Counted from the first letter of the stretch, positions 37,754 through 47,027 are shown. The stretch: DNA of 64,000 nt from Methanolobus profundi (GCF_900114835.1 NZ_FOUJ01000008.1:1-64000), one strand, 5' to 3'. The notes: generated by a model from the letters alone, not told the origin. Made by a program: numbers and translations.

Positions 37754-38989
37754 TTATGTCCCACATTCCCAGCCGCTCATGTAGGCTGATTGTTCCTCTG
37801 ATAGCTTATCAATACTGATGCCCATTGACATGAGTTTCATCTCTGCAACACCGATGTCAAGCTCGCTTGGTACTGTGTGTACTCCATCAGGCAGCTTGTT
37901 CTCTGCTATGTATTTGACACAGAGTGCCTGATTCGCAAAGCTCATGTCCATGACCTCTGCAGGATGTCCGTCACCTGCTGCAAGGTTCACAAGTCTTCCG
38001 TCTGCAAGTACATAGACACGCTTGTCTGTGAGCTTGTATTCCTTGATATTGTTCCTGACAGTCTTTATGGAGCTTGCCATTGCAGTAAGGTCCTCGAGGT
38101 TGATCTCAACATTGAAGTGACCTGCATTTGCCAGTATGGCACCATCCTTGATGACCTCGAAGTCCTCTCTCTTAAGGATATCTCTGTTACCGGTTGTTGT
38201 AAGGAATATGTCACCTATCTTTGCAGCCTCTTTCATAGGCATGACACTGTTACCGTCCATACGTGCTTCCAGTGCTCTTATGGGGTCGATCTCGGTGACA
38301 ATGACGTTTGCTCCAAGTCCGCTTGCACGCATTGCAGCTCCTTTACCACACCATCCGTATCCACCGATAACAACGTTCTTACCTGCCACAAGGAGATTGG
38401 TAGTTCTCATGATTCCGTCCCATGCTGACTGGCCTGTTCCGTACCTGTTATCGAAAAGGAATTTTGTCATTGCATCATTCACTGCAATGACCGGCATCTT
38501 GAGCGCACCGTCACGTTCCATTGCCTTAAGTCTGTGAATTCCGGTTGTGGTCTCCTCACAGCCACCGAGTATTGATGGCAGAAGGTCTGTGCGTTCGGTG
38601 TGAAGCTTGAATATAAGGTCAGCACCATCATCTATTGTGATATCAGGTTCGAAGTCAAGGACCTTGTCAATAGCCTCATAGTACTCCTCTGTGCAGCAGT
38701 CATACTTTGCAAAGCACTGGATGTTGTCCTTCTGGTGAAGTGCAAGGGAAACATCATCCTGTGTACTTAACGGATTACAGCCTGCAATAGCTACTTCCGC
38801 TCCGCCGATAGCAAGTGTCTCGACCAATGCTGCGGTCTTTGCCTCTACGTGTAATGCCATACCTACTCTGTGACCTGCAAGTGGTTTTTCTTTTTCGAAC
38901 TGTTCTCTGATAATATTGAGAACTGGCATATGGTTAAGGACCCAGTCTATCTTCATGTTGCCGGATCCTATCATCTCAGTATCGCTCAT
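37754..38989 (-). CDS. ahcY: Adenosylhomocysteinase-family hydrolase (SAH or SIH)
   Basis: 411-aa NAD-dependent hydrolase. [38 protein letters not shown], the substrate Lys/Asp block [22 protein letters not shown] and the NAD motif [11 protein letters not shown] are canonical. The C terminus ends SGWECGT without the KPDHYRY tail of bacterial/eukaryotic enzymes. In Methanocaldococcus the homologue hydrolyses S-inosylhomocysteine produced by the deaminase DadD. A dadD-like gene lies immediately upstream here, so that substrate is likely. GGAGAG precedes ATG 38989. Confidence 0.9.
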   Translation of the reverse strand: MSDTEMIGSGNMKIDWVLNHMPVLNIIREQFEKEKPLAGHRVGMALHVEAKTAALVETLAIGGAEVAIAGCNPLSTQDDVSLALHQKDNIQCFAKYDCCTEEYYEAIDKVLDFEPDITIDDGADLIFKLHTERTDLLPSILGGCEETTTGIHRLKAMERDGALKMPVIAVNDAMTKFLFDNRYGTGQSAWDGIMRTTNLLVAGKNVVIGGYGWCGKGAAMRASGLGANVIVTEIDPIRALEARMDGNSVMPMKEAAKIGDIFLTTTGNRDILKREDFEVIKDGAILANAGHFNVEINLEDLTAMASSIKTVRNNIKEYKLTDKRVYVLADGRLVNLAAGDGHPAEVMDMSFANQALCVKYIAENKLPDGVHTVPSELDIGVAEMKLMSMGISIDKLSEEQSAYMSGWECGT

Positions 38990-39037
38990 TTAATCTCTCC
39001 AGTTGTGTTAAAGTTGAATTTAATAATAATTAGTGTC

Positions 39038-40336
39038 TCAATTGTTGATCTTCGATATAAGGTCTTTTGAGCTTTTGACAGCTATATCAATTACTTCCTG
39101 CTCATCCATTGAGAGTACCTTTCCATCTTCCATCAGTACCTTTCCGTTCACAATGGTGGCGCTCACATCCTTACCACTTGCAGCATATACAAGATGGGAT
39201 GCCACGTCATAGACAGGTGTCAGATGTGCCCTGTTCATGTCCACTATGATCATATCGGCATTGTATCCTTCCTTGAGCATTCCGCTGTTGATACCAAGCG
39301 CTTTTGCACCGTTGATGGTTGCCATCTCAAGGACCTTGCGTGCAGGAAGTACTGTGGGGTCCATTGTACTGACCTTCTGCAGAAGTGCTGCTGTCCTCAT
39401 TTCCTCGAACATGTCAAGGTTATTATTGGATGCACAGCCATCTGTCCCAAGGCACACATTCGCTCCTGCGTCAATGAGTTTGGATACCGGGCATATGCCT
39501 GATGCCAGTTTCATATTGCTTATAGGATTGTGGGAAATATTGACGCCGTATTCGGCCAGTATCTTTATGTCTCCGTCAGACAGCCAGACACAGTGTGCTG
39601 CAAGTACGTCGGTGCCCCAGAAGTCGATCCCTTTGAGGAAATGTATGGAACACATGCCGAAGTTCTCTTTCATATAGTTTAGCTCAGCTTCGGTCTCAAG
39701 CACGTGGATATGCAGTTTTACGTTGTCCTTTACAGCCTGTTCCTTTACCCTGATCAGGAAATCTCTGGAACATGTGTTAGGTGCATGTGGACCGTACATG
39801 GTCGTTATCCTGCCATCTCCCTTCCCGTTGAACTCTTTGACAAAGGCGGTGCCTACTTCAAGCTCCTTGTCTGCCTTTTCCTTATCTCCGAAGTCTATCA
39901 TCCCGTAGGAAAGTGCAGCACGTATGCCTGCCTCGTCAACGGCCTGGGCCACTCTGTTCTCGTGGATGTACATGTCTGCAAAGGCGATAGTGCCGGAGCG
40001 GATCATCTCAAGGCAAGCAAGCCTTGTACCTGCGTAGATGTCCTCATCCGTGAGCTTTGCCTCGGCAGGCCAGATATGGTTCTCAAGCCAGTCCTGTAAT
40101 TGCATATCATCCGCATAGCCACGGAATATTGTCATTCCTGCATGGCAGTGTGTATTTACCAGTCCTGGCATAAGGACAGAACCCTTTGCGTCGATGATCT
40201 TATCAGCACTACATTCAGTTGAAGTACCTATCTCCTTTATCGTGCTGTTCTCTATCACAACGACCCCGTTCTCGATGTCACCTGCATCCGGGTCCATAGT
40301 GAGTATATATGCATTCTTTATTATGATATCAGCCAT
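39038..40336 (-). CDS. dadD: 5'-deoxyadenosine/SAH/MTA deaminase (DadD-like)
   Basis: 432-aa amidohydrolase. Metal ligands are visible in NTHCHAGMTIFRG, KLHIHVLETEAE, AAHCVWLSD and LGTDGCASNNNLDM. The family deaminates 5'-deoxyadenosine, S-adenosylhomocysteine and methylthioadenosine to inosine derivatives, recycling radical-SAM and methyltransferase by-products. ATG 40336 with GGAGAGAG upstream is preferred over an ATG 12 codons earlier. The product would feed the hydrolase encoded next, 48 bases downstream. Confidence 0.85.
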   Translation of the reverse strand: MADIIIKNAYILTMDPDAGDIENGVVVIENSTIKEIGTSTECSADKIIDAKGSVLMPGLVNTHCHAGMTIFRGYADDMQLQDWLENHIWPAEAKLTDEDIYAGTRLACLEMIRSGTIAFADMYIHENRVAQAVDEAGIRAALSYGMIDFGDKEKADKELEVGTAFVKEFNGKGDGRITTMYGPHAPNTCSRDFLIRVKEQAVKDNVKLHIHVLETEAELNYMKENFGMCSIHFLKGIDFWGTDVLAAHCVWLSDGDIKILAEYGVNISHNPISNMKLASGICPVSKLIDAGANVCLGTDGCASNNNLDMFEEMRTAALLQKVSTMDPTVLPARKVLEMATINGAKALGINSGMLKEGYNADMIIVDMNRAHLTPVYDVASHLVYAASGKDVSATIVNGKVLMEDGKVLSMDEQEVIDIAVKSSKDLISKINN

Positions 40337-40381
40337 TATCTCTCTCCAATTCTCTAGTATGGTAATGTTCAATTAATGTTA

Positions 40382-41014
40382 TCAGACCGTTTCCTGTTTT
40401 AGTTCTTCCAGGTACATACGCATGATCTCAAGTCTCTGCTCTGCGATCACCCTGGCAGTTTCAGTGTTCAGCTTTTCTGGTATTTTGAATGGTTTTCTTT
40501 CCATATAATCATAGAATCCATCAAAAGGGTCCTCTGTGTAAGCGTTCATAGATGTCTCTTTTACAGTGCCTATGGTCTGCTTCAGGGCTCTTAATGCTCC
40601 CATTGAGACAAGGGAGCGAAAGATCCCCACGGCTCCGAGTGCGTCAATTCTGTCAGCATCCTGAAGTATCTGAGCTTCGATGGTCTCTGCTTTCATGCCA
40701 CGACTGAAGCGGTGTGTGAGGATGCATGATGTAACATGGTCTATGAGCTTTGTATCTGCACCGTTCTTGTTCAAAAAATCGCGTGCGATCTCTGCACTGT
40801 ATTCTGCATGATTGCCACCTTCTTCATGCTCCCTGACAATACCAACATCATGTAACAGGGCTGCAAGACGAAGGACTTTAAGGTCACCACCTTCAGTTTC
40901 CTGTATCTTCATACAGTTATTCTCCACGCGGTTGATATGTGACATATCATGGGTGCTGGGTTCACCTTCAAGGATCTCTGCAACGAACTCTCTTGTTATA
41001 TCTATCAGATCCAT
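40382..41014 (-). CDS. HD-domain phosphohydrolase
   Basis: 210-aa metal-dependent hydrolase of the YedJ/uncharacterised HD type. HDMSHINRVENNC, AALLHDVGI (HD pair), ILTHRFS and LQDADRIDALGA (late Asp) are the metal ligands. The substrate is probably a nucleotide or other phosphate ester, not identifiable here. Its start overlaps the end of the phosphopantothenate synthetase gene by 10 bases, so they are translationally coupled. Confidence 0.75.
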   Translation of the reverse strand: MDLIDITREFVAEILEGEPSTHDMSHINRVENNCMKIQETEGGDLKVLRLAALLHDVGIVREHEEGGNHAEYSAEIARDFLNKNGADTKLIDHVTSCILTHRFSRGMKAETIEAQILQDADRIDALGAVGIFRSLVSMGALRALKQTIGTVKETSMNAYTEDPFDGFYDYMERKPFKIPEKLNTETARVIAEQRLEIMRMYLEELKQETV

Positions 41015-41775
41015 TTGATACCTCTCTCTTCCGCCTTGTTCTTCAGGTTCTCCTGCATGGAGTAGAGTGTATCGGATATGACCTTATCATTGTCGTATGC
41101 ATCGATAACATCAAGGAGCGAGTCATTACTTTTATTTTTCATGTCCTTTGTGAACTGCACCATATTGCTCAGTGCCCGGGTCACGTTATCTATTATGGAT
41201 ACTGTGGCAGTGAGTGTCGTTCTGGAAAGTGGGTTGAGATCTATCGATATAACGGTCTTTCTCATTTCCACAAGCTTCTGGCAGCGATCTCCATCCTCAA
41301 GAGGTACCAGCACTACATCGGCACTGAATATCCCGTCCTCATCGACGATGGCCCTGTCGTGGGAAAGGTCAAGTCTCTTATCTCCCTTTCCTCCGAGGAC
41401 GACATCAGCACCCTGTGAGCGGAGATGCTCTGTTATCTTGTGAACCCTTGCATCGCTCCTGTGGAACAGATTCACTTCCAGCCTTGCACCTGTGACATCA
41501 GCAAGAGCTACCATCAGGTCAGGTACAAGTGCAGCCGTGTTCCCATTCACTGATATTATAGGGTTCCTTGCAAGAAGTATGTGGGCAACAGCTGCCCTTT
41601 CGGCAATGGCTGCAGATTCAATTGTCTTTTCCCCAATAAGATAATCAAAGGCCTCACCACGTCCCTGGGCTACAAGCCCCTGCTTGCTGGTGATCCCAAT
41701 ATTCACTCCGTTGACTATCTTTTCCCTTGTAATGAGGGATTCATACCTTGGATGGTCTTTAGGGATGTCTGTCAT
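41005..41775 (-). CDS. 4-phosphopantoate--beta-alanine ligase
   Basis: 256-aa archaeal phosphopantothenate synthetase (formerly DUF137). HPRYESLITREKIVNGVNIGITSKQGLVAQGRGEAFDYLIGE, VNGNTAALVP, NLFHRSDARVHKITEHL and SIDLNPLSRTT are family blocks. It joins 4-phosphopantoate to beta-alanine with ATP, the second step of the archaeal CoA route, following pantoate kinase encoded two genes upstream. Confidence 0.88.
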   Translation of the reverse strand: MTDIPKDHPRYESLITREKIVNGVNIGITSKQGLVAQGRGEAFDYLIGEKTIESAAIAERAAVAHILLARNPIISVNGNTAALVPDLMVALADVTGARLEVNLFHRSDARVHKITEHLRSQGADVVLGGKGDKRLDLSHDRAIVDEDGIFSADVVLVPLEDGDRCQKLVEMRKTVISIDLNPLSRTTLTATVSIIDNVTRALSNMVQFTKDMKNKSNDSLLDVIDAYDNDKVISDTLYSMQENLKNKAEERGIKWI

Positions 41776-41803
41776 TCAGTTGTTTTCTCCTTATTGTTTA
41801 CTT

Positions 41804-42787
41804 TTAACTGTTGCTGGCATCAAGTATTATTCCCTGGTCGGTAGGCACCAGCATTGTCTGGATGTCCTGTCCCTGCAACATCTGTATGTATTTGTAATTT
41901 ATAAGATCAGGGTTCTTTGCCAGTTGTTCATTTATTATTCTAAGAGCTTCAGCTTCACCGTGTGCTTCTGCGATAGTAGCATTTGCAACACCGTTGGCCT
42001 CGATTATCTTTCTCTCTGCCTCAAGCTGTTCTTTTTCCTTAACGAATATCATTCTCTGAGCTTCCTGGTCTGCCTGTAGCTTTGCTTCGATAGCCTCAGC
42101 AACTCTTGTTGGTAATACAACGTTCCTTACCAGGACCTCTTCTACAATGATCCCATCGCTTCCCAGTGCCTGATCAATGTTCGTGAGCATTTCTCCTGCA
42201 ACCAGTTGCCTTTCTTCACCATAGACCTGTAATGCGGTCTTAGTGGATACGACCTCGCGTATCGATGATCTTATCGTAGGACGTATTATCTTCTCTGCGT
42301 AGTTGGTTCCCAGGTTCTGATGTACGGTACTGACCTCATCGGACATTAGTCTGTACCTTACTGTGATGTCAAGTCCCAGAGTAAGTCCTTCTACTGTAAG
42401 GGCTTTGATCTGGTCGTCTCCTGTGACCTGACCCTCGCCTTCAATTCCGCTCATGGTGTACGTTTCACTTCTGACAGAGTATTTTGTTACACTGACCCAT
42501 GGTGGAACGATGTGTAGTCCTTCTCCAAGTTCATCCTCTTCAACACCGCCGAACTGGTTGAATTTCACACCAACCTCTCCTGCTCCTACCGACACGAAGA
42601 TCGAGCCGAACATTATTGAGAACAATATTAGAATTACAAAAATGATAGGTATTATACGAGCTAGTTTACTAAATATAGGTGGTATCGCACCCAGTGGAAT
42701 ATCAGGAACCCGTTTCTGGGGTTCTGGTTCCCATTCACCTTCAACAACCATATTTTCATATCTCCCAGGTCGATAATGACCTTCCAT
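41804..42787 (-). CDS. SPFH/band 7 (prohibitin-like) membrane protein
   Basis: 327-aa protein: a short cytoplasmic lead, one membrane helix (about 44-68) and an SPFH domain (about 70-245, VGAGEVGVKFNQFGG, VEGLTLGLDITVRYRL, VVLPTRVAEAIEAKLQADQEAQRM). A coiled-coil tail rich in Glu/Ala follows. Such proteins form membrane scaffolds and often affect membrane proteases. It lies inside the CoA gene run with no obvious link; it may simply share transcription. Confidence 0.82.
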   Translation of the reverse strand: MEGHYRPGRYENMVVEGEWEPEPQKRVPDIPLGAIPPIFSKLARIIPIIFVILILFSIMFGSIFVSVGAGEVGVKFNQFGGVEEDELGEGLHIVPPWVSVTKYSVRSETYTMSGIEGEGQVTGDDQIKALTVEGLTLGLDITVRYRLMSDEVSTVHQNLGTNYAEKIIRPTIRSSIREVVSTKTALQVYGEERQLVAGEMLTNIDQALGSDGIIVEEVLVRNVVLPTRVAEAIEAKLQADQEAQRMIFVKEKEQLEAERKIIEANGVANATIAEAHGEAEALRIINEQLAKNPDLINYKYIQMLQGQDIQTMLVPTDQGIILDASNS

Positions 42788-42822
42788 TCATCTATAAATG
42801 GAACTGTTAAATATGTTTTCAC

Positions 42823-43716
42823 TCAGTTGATGCGGATAGTTCCTGTCCTTACTTTGAACCTGAGCACCGTTCCGAATTCGGAGAATATGTTCTCAAGTTC
42901 ATTACTATCTTTCTGGGAAGGCATAGAGAACACCGCATTACCAAGCATTGCCTGTGATGCCGTAACTCCAATAGTATCAGCAGCTTCAATGGCATCCATG
43001 ACCTTTTCACTGGCCAGCATACTCTGTATTGTGAAATCTCTGGAACAATGCATGAAGTTCTCTACCGAAGGCTTTTGCATTAGCTTCTTCATAGCTTCTT
43101 TTCCGGCATTATTGATGTCATTTACCATTTCTTGATCGCTTAATACTGAACTTGTGGACAGCTCACCCAGGACCACGCAGTAGACATCATTTTCCTTCGA
43201 TGGGATCTGATCCACAGAAGCTACGGATGGTGCGCCCGGTGTTTTTCTGATGAGAATGCCTCCGTGAGCCTGTCCTGTAACATCACCAAGTCCGCTTCCA
43301 TTGCTGACCTCTGCCACATGTGCAATATCATTTAGCTGGCTTGCAGTATGTCCAAGTGAAAGTGCATGGTCAAGTGCGTATGCAGTCCCGAGTGCTCCTG
43401 CTCCTGAAGCTCCAAATCCGCATCCGATCGGTATCTCTGATGTGCTCTCTACCGTGACCGGAATCTCTGTCATGGAACTTACAACTGCCCTGCTGGTATC
43501 TCCGGCAACCTTCTCTCCGTTGAGATATATGTCGGTGCTCTCGATATCATCGCCTATTGTCACGGTGGTATGAACTCCTCTGTCAAGTACTACTCCACAT
43601 CCGGTAGAACCTTTTTTCATTGGCTCCTTATGGTCATGTATCTGAAAAAAACCTGTAATATGAGCAGGTGCAAAAGCCCTGGCTGTAAATTTATCTTTGC
43701 ACGATCCGCATTGCAT
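42823..43716 (-). CDS. Pantoate kinase (GHMP family)
   Basis: 297-aa archaeal pantoate kinase, the first step of archaeal CoA synthesis after pantoate. The GHMP motif 2 is PIGCGFGASGAGALGTAYAL, N-terminal AFAPAHITGFFQIHDH and VSNGSGLGDVTGQAHGG are also typical. It directly abuts coaBC (its ATG follows the coaBC stop), so they are translated from one message. Confidence 0.85.
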   Translation of the reverse strand: MQCGSCKDKFTARAFAPAHITGFFQIHDHKEPMKKGSTGCGVVLDRGVHTTVTIGDDIESTDIYLNGEKVAGDTSRAVVSSMTEIPVTVESTSEIPIGCGFGASGAGALGTAYALDHALSLGHTASQLNDIAHVAEVSNGSGLGDVTGQAHGGILIRKTPGAPSVASVDQIPSKENDVYCVVLGELSTSSVLSDQEMVNDINNAGKEAMKKLMQKPSVENFMHCSRDFTIQSMLASEKVMDAIEAADTIGVTASQAMLGNAVFSMPSQKDSNELENIFSEFGTVLRFKVRTGTIRIN

Positions 43717-44961
43717 CTATTCTTCGTCCTGTGCTTCAAGCAGTAATGTTATTTCATCCATTAGGACATTTGCAATAAGACTTTTGGGACCTTCAATGTT
43801 CAGATCCTCTTTTTCATCGGAGTATAATATAGTAACATTGTTGTTGTCAGTTCCAATGCCACCCTTGCTGACCTCGTTGGCAACTATCATATCAAGCCGG
43901 GAATCTTTCAGGGTATGCCTGGCTCTTTTTAGCAGTTCACCACTGTCAACTCCGGCCTCCGCCTTGAAGCCGACTATCTTTGTTTGTGGATATGCTTCTT
44001 TTGCTTCTTTTATAAGCTTGCGTGTGGTCCTGAAAGAGAGTTCAAGACCCTTGCCGGAACTTATCTTCTGCTCACTGGCATCCAGTGTATAATCAGCAAT
44101 AGCAGCAGCACTTATCAGCATGTCGTATCCTTTTGCCAGTTCACCAAGAACTGCATCTGTCATCTGTGCTGCTGTTTCGGCATGTATCTCGTTAATGCCT
44201 GTAACTCCTAATTTGTTCCTATGGACAATGGTCACATCAGCACCCCTGCGATATGCTTCAAGGGCCAGTTCATTTCCGGTCTTTCCGGATGCCCTGTTTG
44301 TAAGGATACGTATTGGGTCGATGGGTTCTGCAGTGGAACCGCTTGTAATGAGTATCTTCTTACCTCTGAGGCTATCCTGACCAACTGTCCGCTCAACCTC
44401 AAGCACGATCTCATCATTACCGGCTATCTTGGCTATTCCTTCCTCGACCTTGGGCCCGACAAAGTTAATTCCCCAACTCTTCATCTTCTCTATATTCTCT
44501 CCGACAGCCGGATGATCATACATGTCCTCATGCATCGCAGGTACTATCATTACAGGTTTGCCTGCACCGATGGCCGTTGTCGCAAAGGTTGTCACAGGTG
44601 TGTCGTCTATGCCTGCTGCGATCTTCCCGAGTGTATTGGCGGTTGCAGGTGCTATAAGTAAAAGGTCAGCCCTGCCAAGATTGCCAAAGAACTCCACATG
44701 CTCTACTTTCCCTGTAATTGCAGTGATAACCTCATTTCCTGTTGCATATTGCAGGGCCATCGGGGTGATTATCCATCCGGCAGCCTCGCTCATCACTGCA
44801 TGTACGTCAGCTCCTCTGCGGATAAATTCACGGGCAAGTTCCACTGTCCTTACAGCAGCGATGCTGCCTGTGACCGCAAGCACGATGGTCTTTCCTTTCA
44901 ATGAATCTGATCTTGTGGATCTGATCCAGAGTGTCGGGTGTTCATTTGGGATTTGAGGCAT
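43717..44961 (-). CDS. coaBC: Phosphopantothenoylcysteine synthetase/decarboxylase (CoaBC)
   Basis: 414-aa bifunctional enzyme making 4'-phosphopantetheine. The N-terminal flavoprotein decarboxylase (about 25-190) shows VTGSIAAVRTVELAREF, LIAPATANTLGKIAAGI and VPAMHEDM. The C-terminal ligase (about 200-410) shows ITSGSTAEPIDPIRILTNRASGK and VGFKAEAG. It is the first gene of the CoA run. A minus-strand TATA-like CATATAAATACC lies about 45-55 bases upstream (about 45005-45017). Confidence 0.93.
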   Translation of the reverse strand: MPQIPNEHPTLWIRSTRSDSLKGKTIVLAVTGSIAAVRTVELAREFIRRGADVHAVMSEAAGWIITPMALQYATGNEVITAITGKVEHVEFFGNLGRADLLLIAPATANTLGKIAAGIDDTPVTTFATTAIGAGKPVMIVPAMHEDMYDHPAVGENIEKMKSWGINFVGPKVEEGIAKIAGNDEIVLEVERTVGQDSLRGKKILITSGSTAEPIDPIRILTNRASGKTGNELALEAYRRGADVTIVHRNKLGVTGINEIHAETAAQMTDAVLGELAKGYDMLISAAAIADYTLDASEQKISSGKGLELSFRTTRKLIKEAKEAYPQTKIVGFKAEAGVDSGELLKRARHTLKDSRLDMIVANEVSKGGIGTDNNNVTILYSDEKEDLNIEGPKSLIANVLMDEITLLLEAQDEE

Positions 44962-45030
44962 ATTCTGTCCTTATTTGATGAATAAGTGGATTAGTGGATC
45001 TTTGGTATTTATATGCGGAGGTGGGATCTA

Positions 45031-45363
45031 TTACTCTGAGAGGATTACGTTTACTACTCTATTCAATTCAGGAATATCTTTCTTGGCAGTGTTCCAGACT
45101 TCTTCAAGATCAACACCAAAATAGACATGTATCAGTTTATCTCTCATTCCTGCTATCTCTTTCCAGGGGATCAGGGGATATTTATCTGTCGTATTGGATG
45201 ATAGATTCTTTGTGGCTTCACCAATTATTTCCAGTTGCCTGATAACAGCATCCTGTACAAGTCTTTTTTCAATAAAATCCTCAAAGCTCATTTCAGAAGT
45301 ATATTCTTCTATTTGCTCAGTTGCATCCAGGATGTGATTAAGAAAAACAGAATCATCCTTCAC
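45031..45363 (-). CDS. hepT: HEPN-domain toxin HepT
   Basis: 110-aa DUF86/HEPN protein with the RNase motif RX4HXY seen as RDKLIHVY. It is paired with MntA, whose gene overlaps its start by 11 bases (antitoxin first, as is usual for this type VII module). MntA homologues inactivate HepT by AMPylating the Tyr of this motif. Confidence 0.85.
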   Translation of the reverse strand: MKDDSVFLNHILDATEQIEEYTSEMSFEDFIEKRLVQDAVIRQLEIIGEATKNLSSNTTDKYPLIPWKEIAGMRDKLIHVYFGVDLEEVWNTAKKDIPELNRVVNVILSE

Positions 45364-45682
45364 AATAGATGCTCCTCAGTTCATTTTTTACCATGGGCGA
45401 AATGTGTGGGCTCAATGCTTTTTCAGTTACCATGTCTATTTTTGTTCCCAGCAGTTCTTCAAACTCGTTCTCGATCTTAATGTGATCGATAAGACTCTTG
45501 CCTTTAGAGAATGTTACCAGAAGATCAATGTCACTGTTCCCGGTTTGTTCTCCTCTTGAAAAAGAACCAAAAAGCCCAAGGGAAACTATGTCATTCTTCC
45601 TGCAAAGTTCCATTACATCTTCCCCTACGCTCCTGTCAAGGCCAAGGGATTTTACAAGATCGAATATGTCGTTGATTTCCAT
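45353..45682 (-). CDS. mntA: MNT nucleotidyltransferase antitoxin MntA
   Basis: 109-aa minimal nucleotidyltransferase with the GSX10DXD catalytic motif (GSFSRGEQTGNSDID followed by LLV). It is the antitoxin partner of HepT, AMPylating it in characterised pairs. A GAGAAGAAC-like site precedes ATG 45682. This is a plasmid- and island-type accessory module in an otherwise core region. Confidence 0.85.
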   Translation of the reverse strand: MEINDIFDLVKSLGLDRSVGEDVMELCRKNDIVSLGLFGSFSRGEQTGNSDIDLLVTFSKGKSLIDHIKIENEFEELLGTKIDMVTEKALSPHISPMVKNELRSIYCEG

Positions 45683-45848
45683 GTGTTCTTCTCTTTTAGG
45701 TGGAGTATTATCTTTTTTATCTTCATTTCCTGCTTAAGAACTGTGGTTACATCTTATTTCGCATTATTATTAGCTATCATTCTTATTAAATTTCTTGCAG
45801 GATACTTCATTCAATTTTCAGCAAATTCAGGCAGGATGATCCCTTCAC

Positions 45849-46550
45849 CTAAACCAACTTTGCTCTTGCAGATTCCAGAGCAGCTTTTCCAACAGTCTTT
45901 TCTGCAAACCTGTCTGCAAGTATCTCCAGTTCATCCTGGGAATGGTTCCCTGTAAAGCTCATGAGGGCCAGTTGTCTTAGTATCGGGGTTTTGTTATTGT
46001 GGCGAAGATGCCATACCTCATGTGCAAGGATAGCTTTTAGTTCCGGTGTATCTGTAAGTTCCAGCATTCCGATGGACAGGAAAATAGCTTTTCCCGAAGC
46101 AAAAGCTCCGGGTACTGCAGAATCATAGTAATACACTGTTGCCTTTATGTCAAGCTCATCAACAAATTCCTGTGGCCAGTCCATTATCTCTGTTATTGGT
46201 CTGGCTTTGTATCTTTTGATAAGTACCTTATAATAGACTCTCGGGAGGAGAAGGATAATTGAGGTCGATAGTATCACATAGGCCATATATATCTCAAGGC
46301 TTAGCATCTGACTGCAATTCATGGCATGGATGATCAGTGCTATGGCAGCGAGAATGGACAGTTGTCCCAGAACAAGTGAGATAAGTCTGTTTTTGGTATC
46401 TGTGCTTTTCAGGTACAGGCCAAACATCAGTGTGGCTGCCAGAAGCACAACTCCTATCAATGGCAGAAGGCCTGAATCGCTGATGCATGTAACATAACAT
46501 TGCAACTCGTCCCTGATGTTGAACATGTTATACCCGCCGGAAAAGTTCAC
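45849..46550 (-). CDS. M48/BlaR1-type membrane metallopeptidase
   Basis: 233-aa protein with three or four membrane helices in the first about 115 residues and a zinc protease domain. HEVWH is the HExxH site and DELEILADRFAEK supplies the third ligand. PGAFASGKAIFLSIGML is the substrate strand typical of M48/M56 enzymes. It is encoded directly after a BlaI-family repressor, as BlaR1/MecR1 is with BlaI, but it lacks a penicillin-binding sensor domain. GTG 46550 overlaps the repressor stop (GTGA); ATG 46526 behind GGCGGGT is the alternative start. It might cleave the repressor in response to a signal; this is inference. Confidence 0.75.
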   Translation of the reverse strand: MNFSGGYNMFNIRDELQCYVTCISDSGLLPLIGVVLLAATLMFGLYLKSTDTKNRLISLVLGQLSILAAIALIIHAMNCSQMLSLEIYMAYVILSTSIILLLPRVYYKVLIKRYKARPITEIMDWPQEFVDELDIKATVYYYDSAVPGAFASGKAIFLSIGMLELTDTPELKAILAHEVWHLRHNNKTPILRQLALMSFTGNHSQDELEILADRFAEKTVGKAALESARAKLV

Positions 46551-46906
46551 TTCTTTTTATTGTATGTGTGAAAATTCTCGATCGCCACTTTACCAAAGGT
46601 GTCCACAAGACTGTCCAGCACCTTTTGCGTGATATGGTTTGCCGTGTTATCCATAGAATCAGATGCAGAATAGATATATCTGACCTTGTTTCCGCTCTTG
46701 TCAAGTTCCCGGTTCGCATAACCTGCTTTTACAAGTCTGTCAAGGGTACCGGCAACGCTGGATAATGGGATGTCCGTCTTTTCTGTGATCATGGAAGTTG
46801 TCAGCTCTTCGTTCTCCCATAGGACCTGCATTATCTGTGATTCAATGGGACTGAAGAACTTTGTCAATCCTTCATTTGAGAGGTTTATTCTGTCCAGTTT
46901 CACCAT
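46547..46906 (-). CDS. BlaI/MecI/CopY-family repressor
   Basis: 119-aa winged-helix protein. FSPIESQIMQVLWENEELTTSMI, then IPLSSVAGTLDRLVKAGYANREL is the family recognition helix region, followed by a dimerisation helix (HITQKVLDSLVDTFGKVAIENF). A TATA box (ATATATAT, about 46930-46937) lies so close that the message is probably leaderless. A perfect TTTACAAC-T-GTTGTAAA palindrome lies between the two, suggesting autorepression. More copies occur ahead of the divergent ABC operon. Confidence 0.85.
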   Translation of the reverse strand: MVKLDRINLSNEGLTKFFSPIESQIMQVLWENEELTTSMITEKTDIPLSSVAGTLDRLVKAGYANRELDKSGNKVRYIYSASDSMDNTANHITQKVLDSLVDTFGKVAIENFHTYNKKK

Positions 46907-46909
46907 GAC

Positions 46910-46926
46910 TTTACAACTGTTGTAAA
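46910..46926. promoter_or_regulatory. BlaI-type operator 1 (TTTACAACTGTTGTAAA)
   Basis: Perfect 8-1-8 palindrome four bases before the repressor ATG, over its expected transcription start. It contains the TACA...TGTA halves known from BlaI/CopY operators. Confidence 0.7.
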
Positions 46927-46972
46927 ACCATATATATCTTGTCGGTTTTTCTGGGATCTTTGTTCTTCGTAT

Positions 46973-46993
46973 ACTTTACATCAGCCGTAAAGT
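46973..46993. promoter_or_regulatory. BlaI-type operator 2
   Basis: ACTTTAC and GTAAAGT are separated by seven bases, the same TTTAC-N7-GTAAA spacing as operator 1. Confidence 0.6.
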
Positions 46994-47002
46994 TAATCTG
47001 CT

Positions 47003-47019
47003 TTTACACTTGTTGTAAA
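47003..47019. promoter_or_regulatory. BlaI-type operator 3 (TTTACACTTGTTGTAAA)
   Basis: Same TTTAC-N7-GTAAA layout, with an outer half TTGTAAA identical to operator 1. The centre is 28 bp from operator 2. Confidence 0.65.
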
Positions 47020-47027
47020 GTAGTCAC

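Noticed and set aside
45849-46906. Beta-lactam-sensing BlaR1/BlaI resistance pair
   Set aside because: The protease has no penicillin-binding sensor domain, archaea lack peptidoglycan and no beta-lactamase is nearby; the family relation is kept but not that function.
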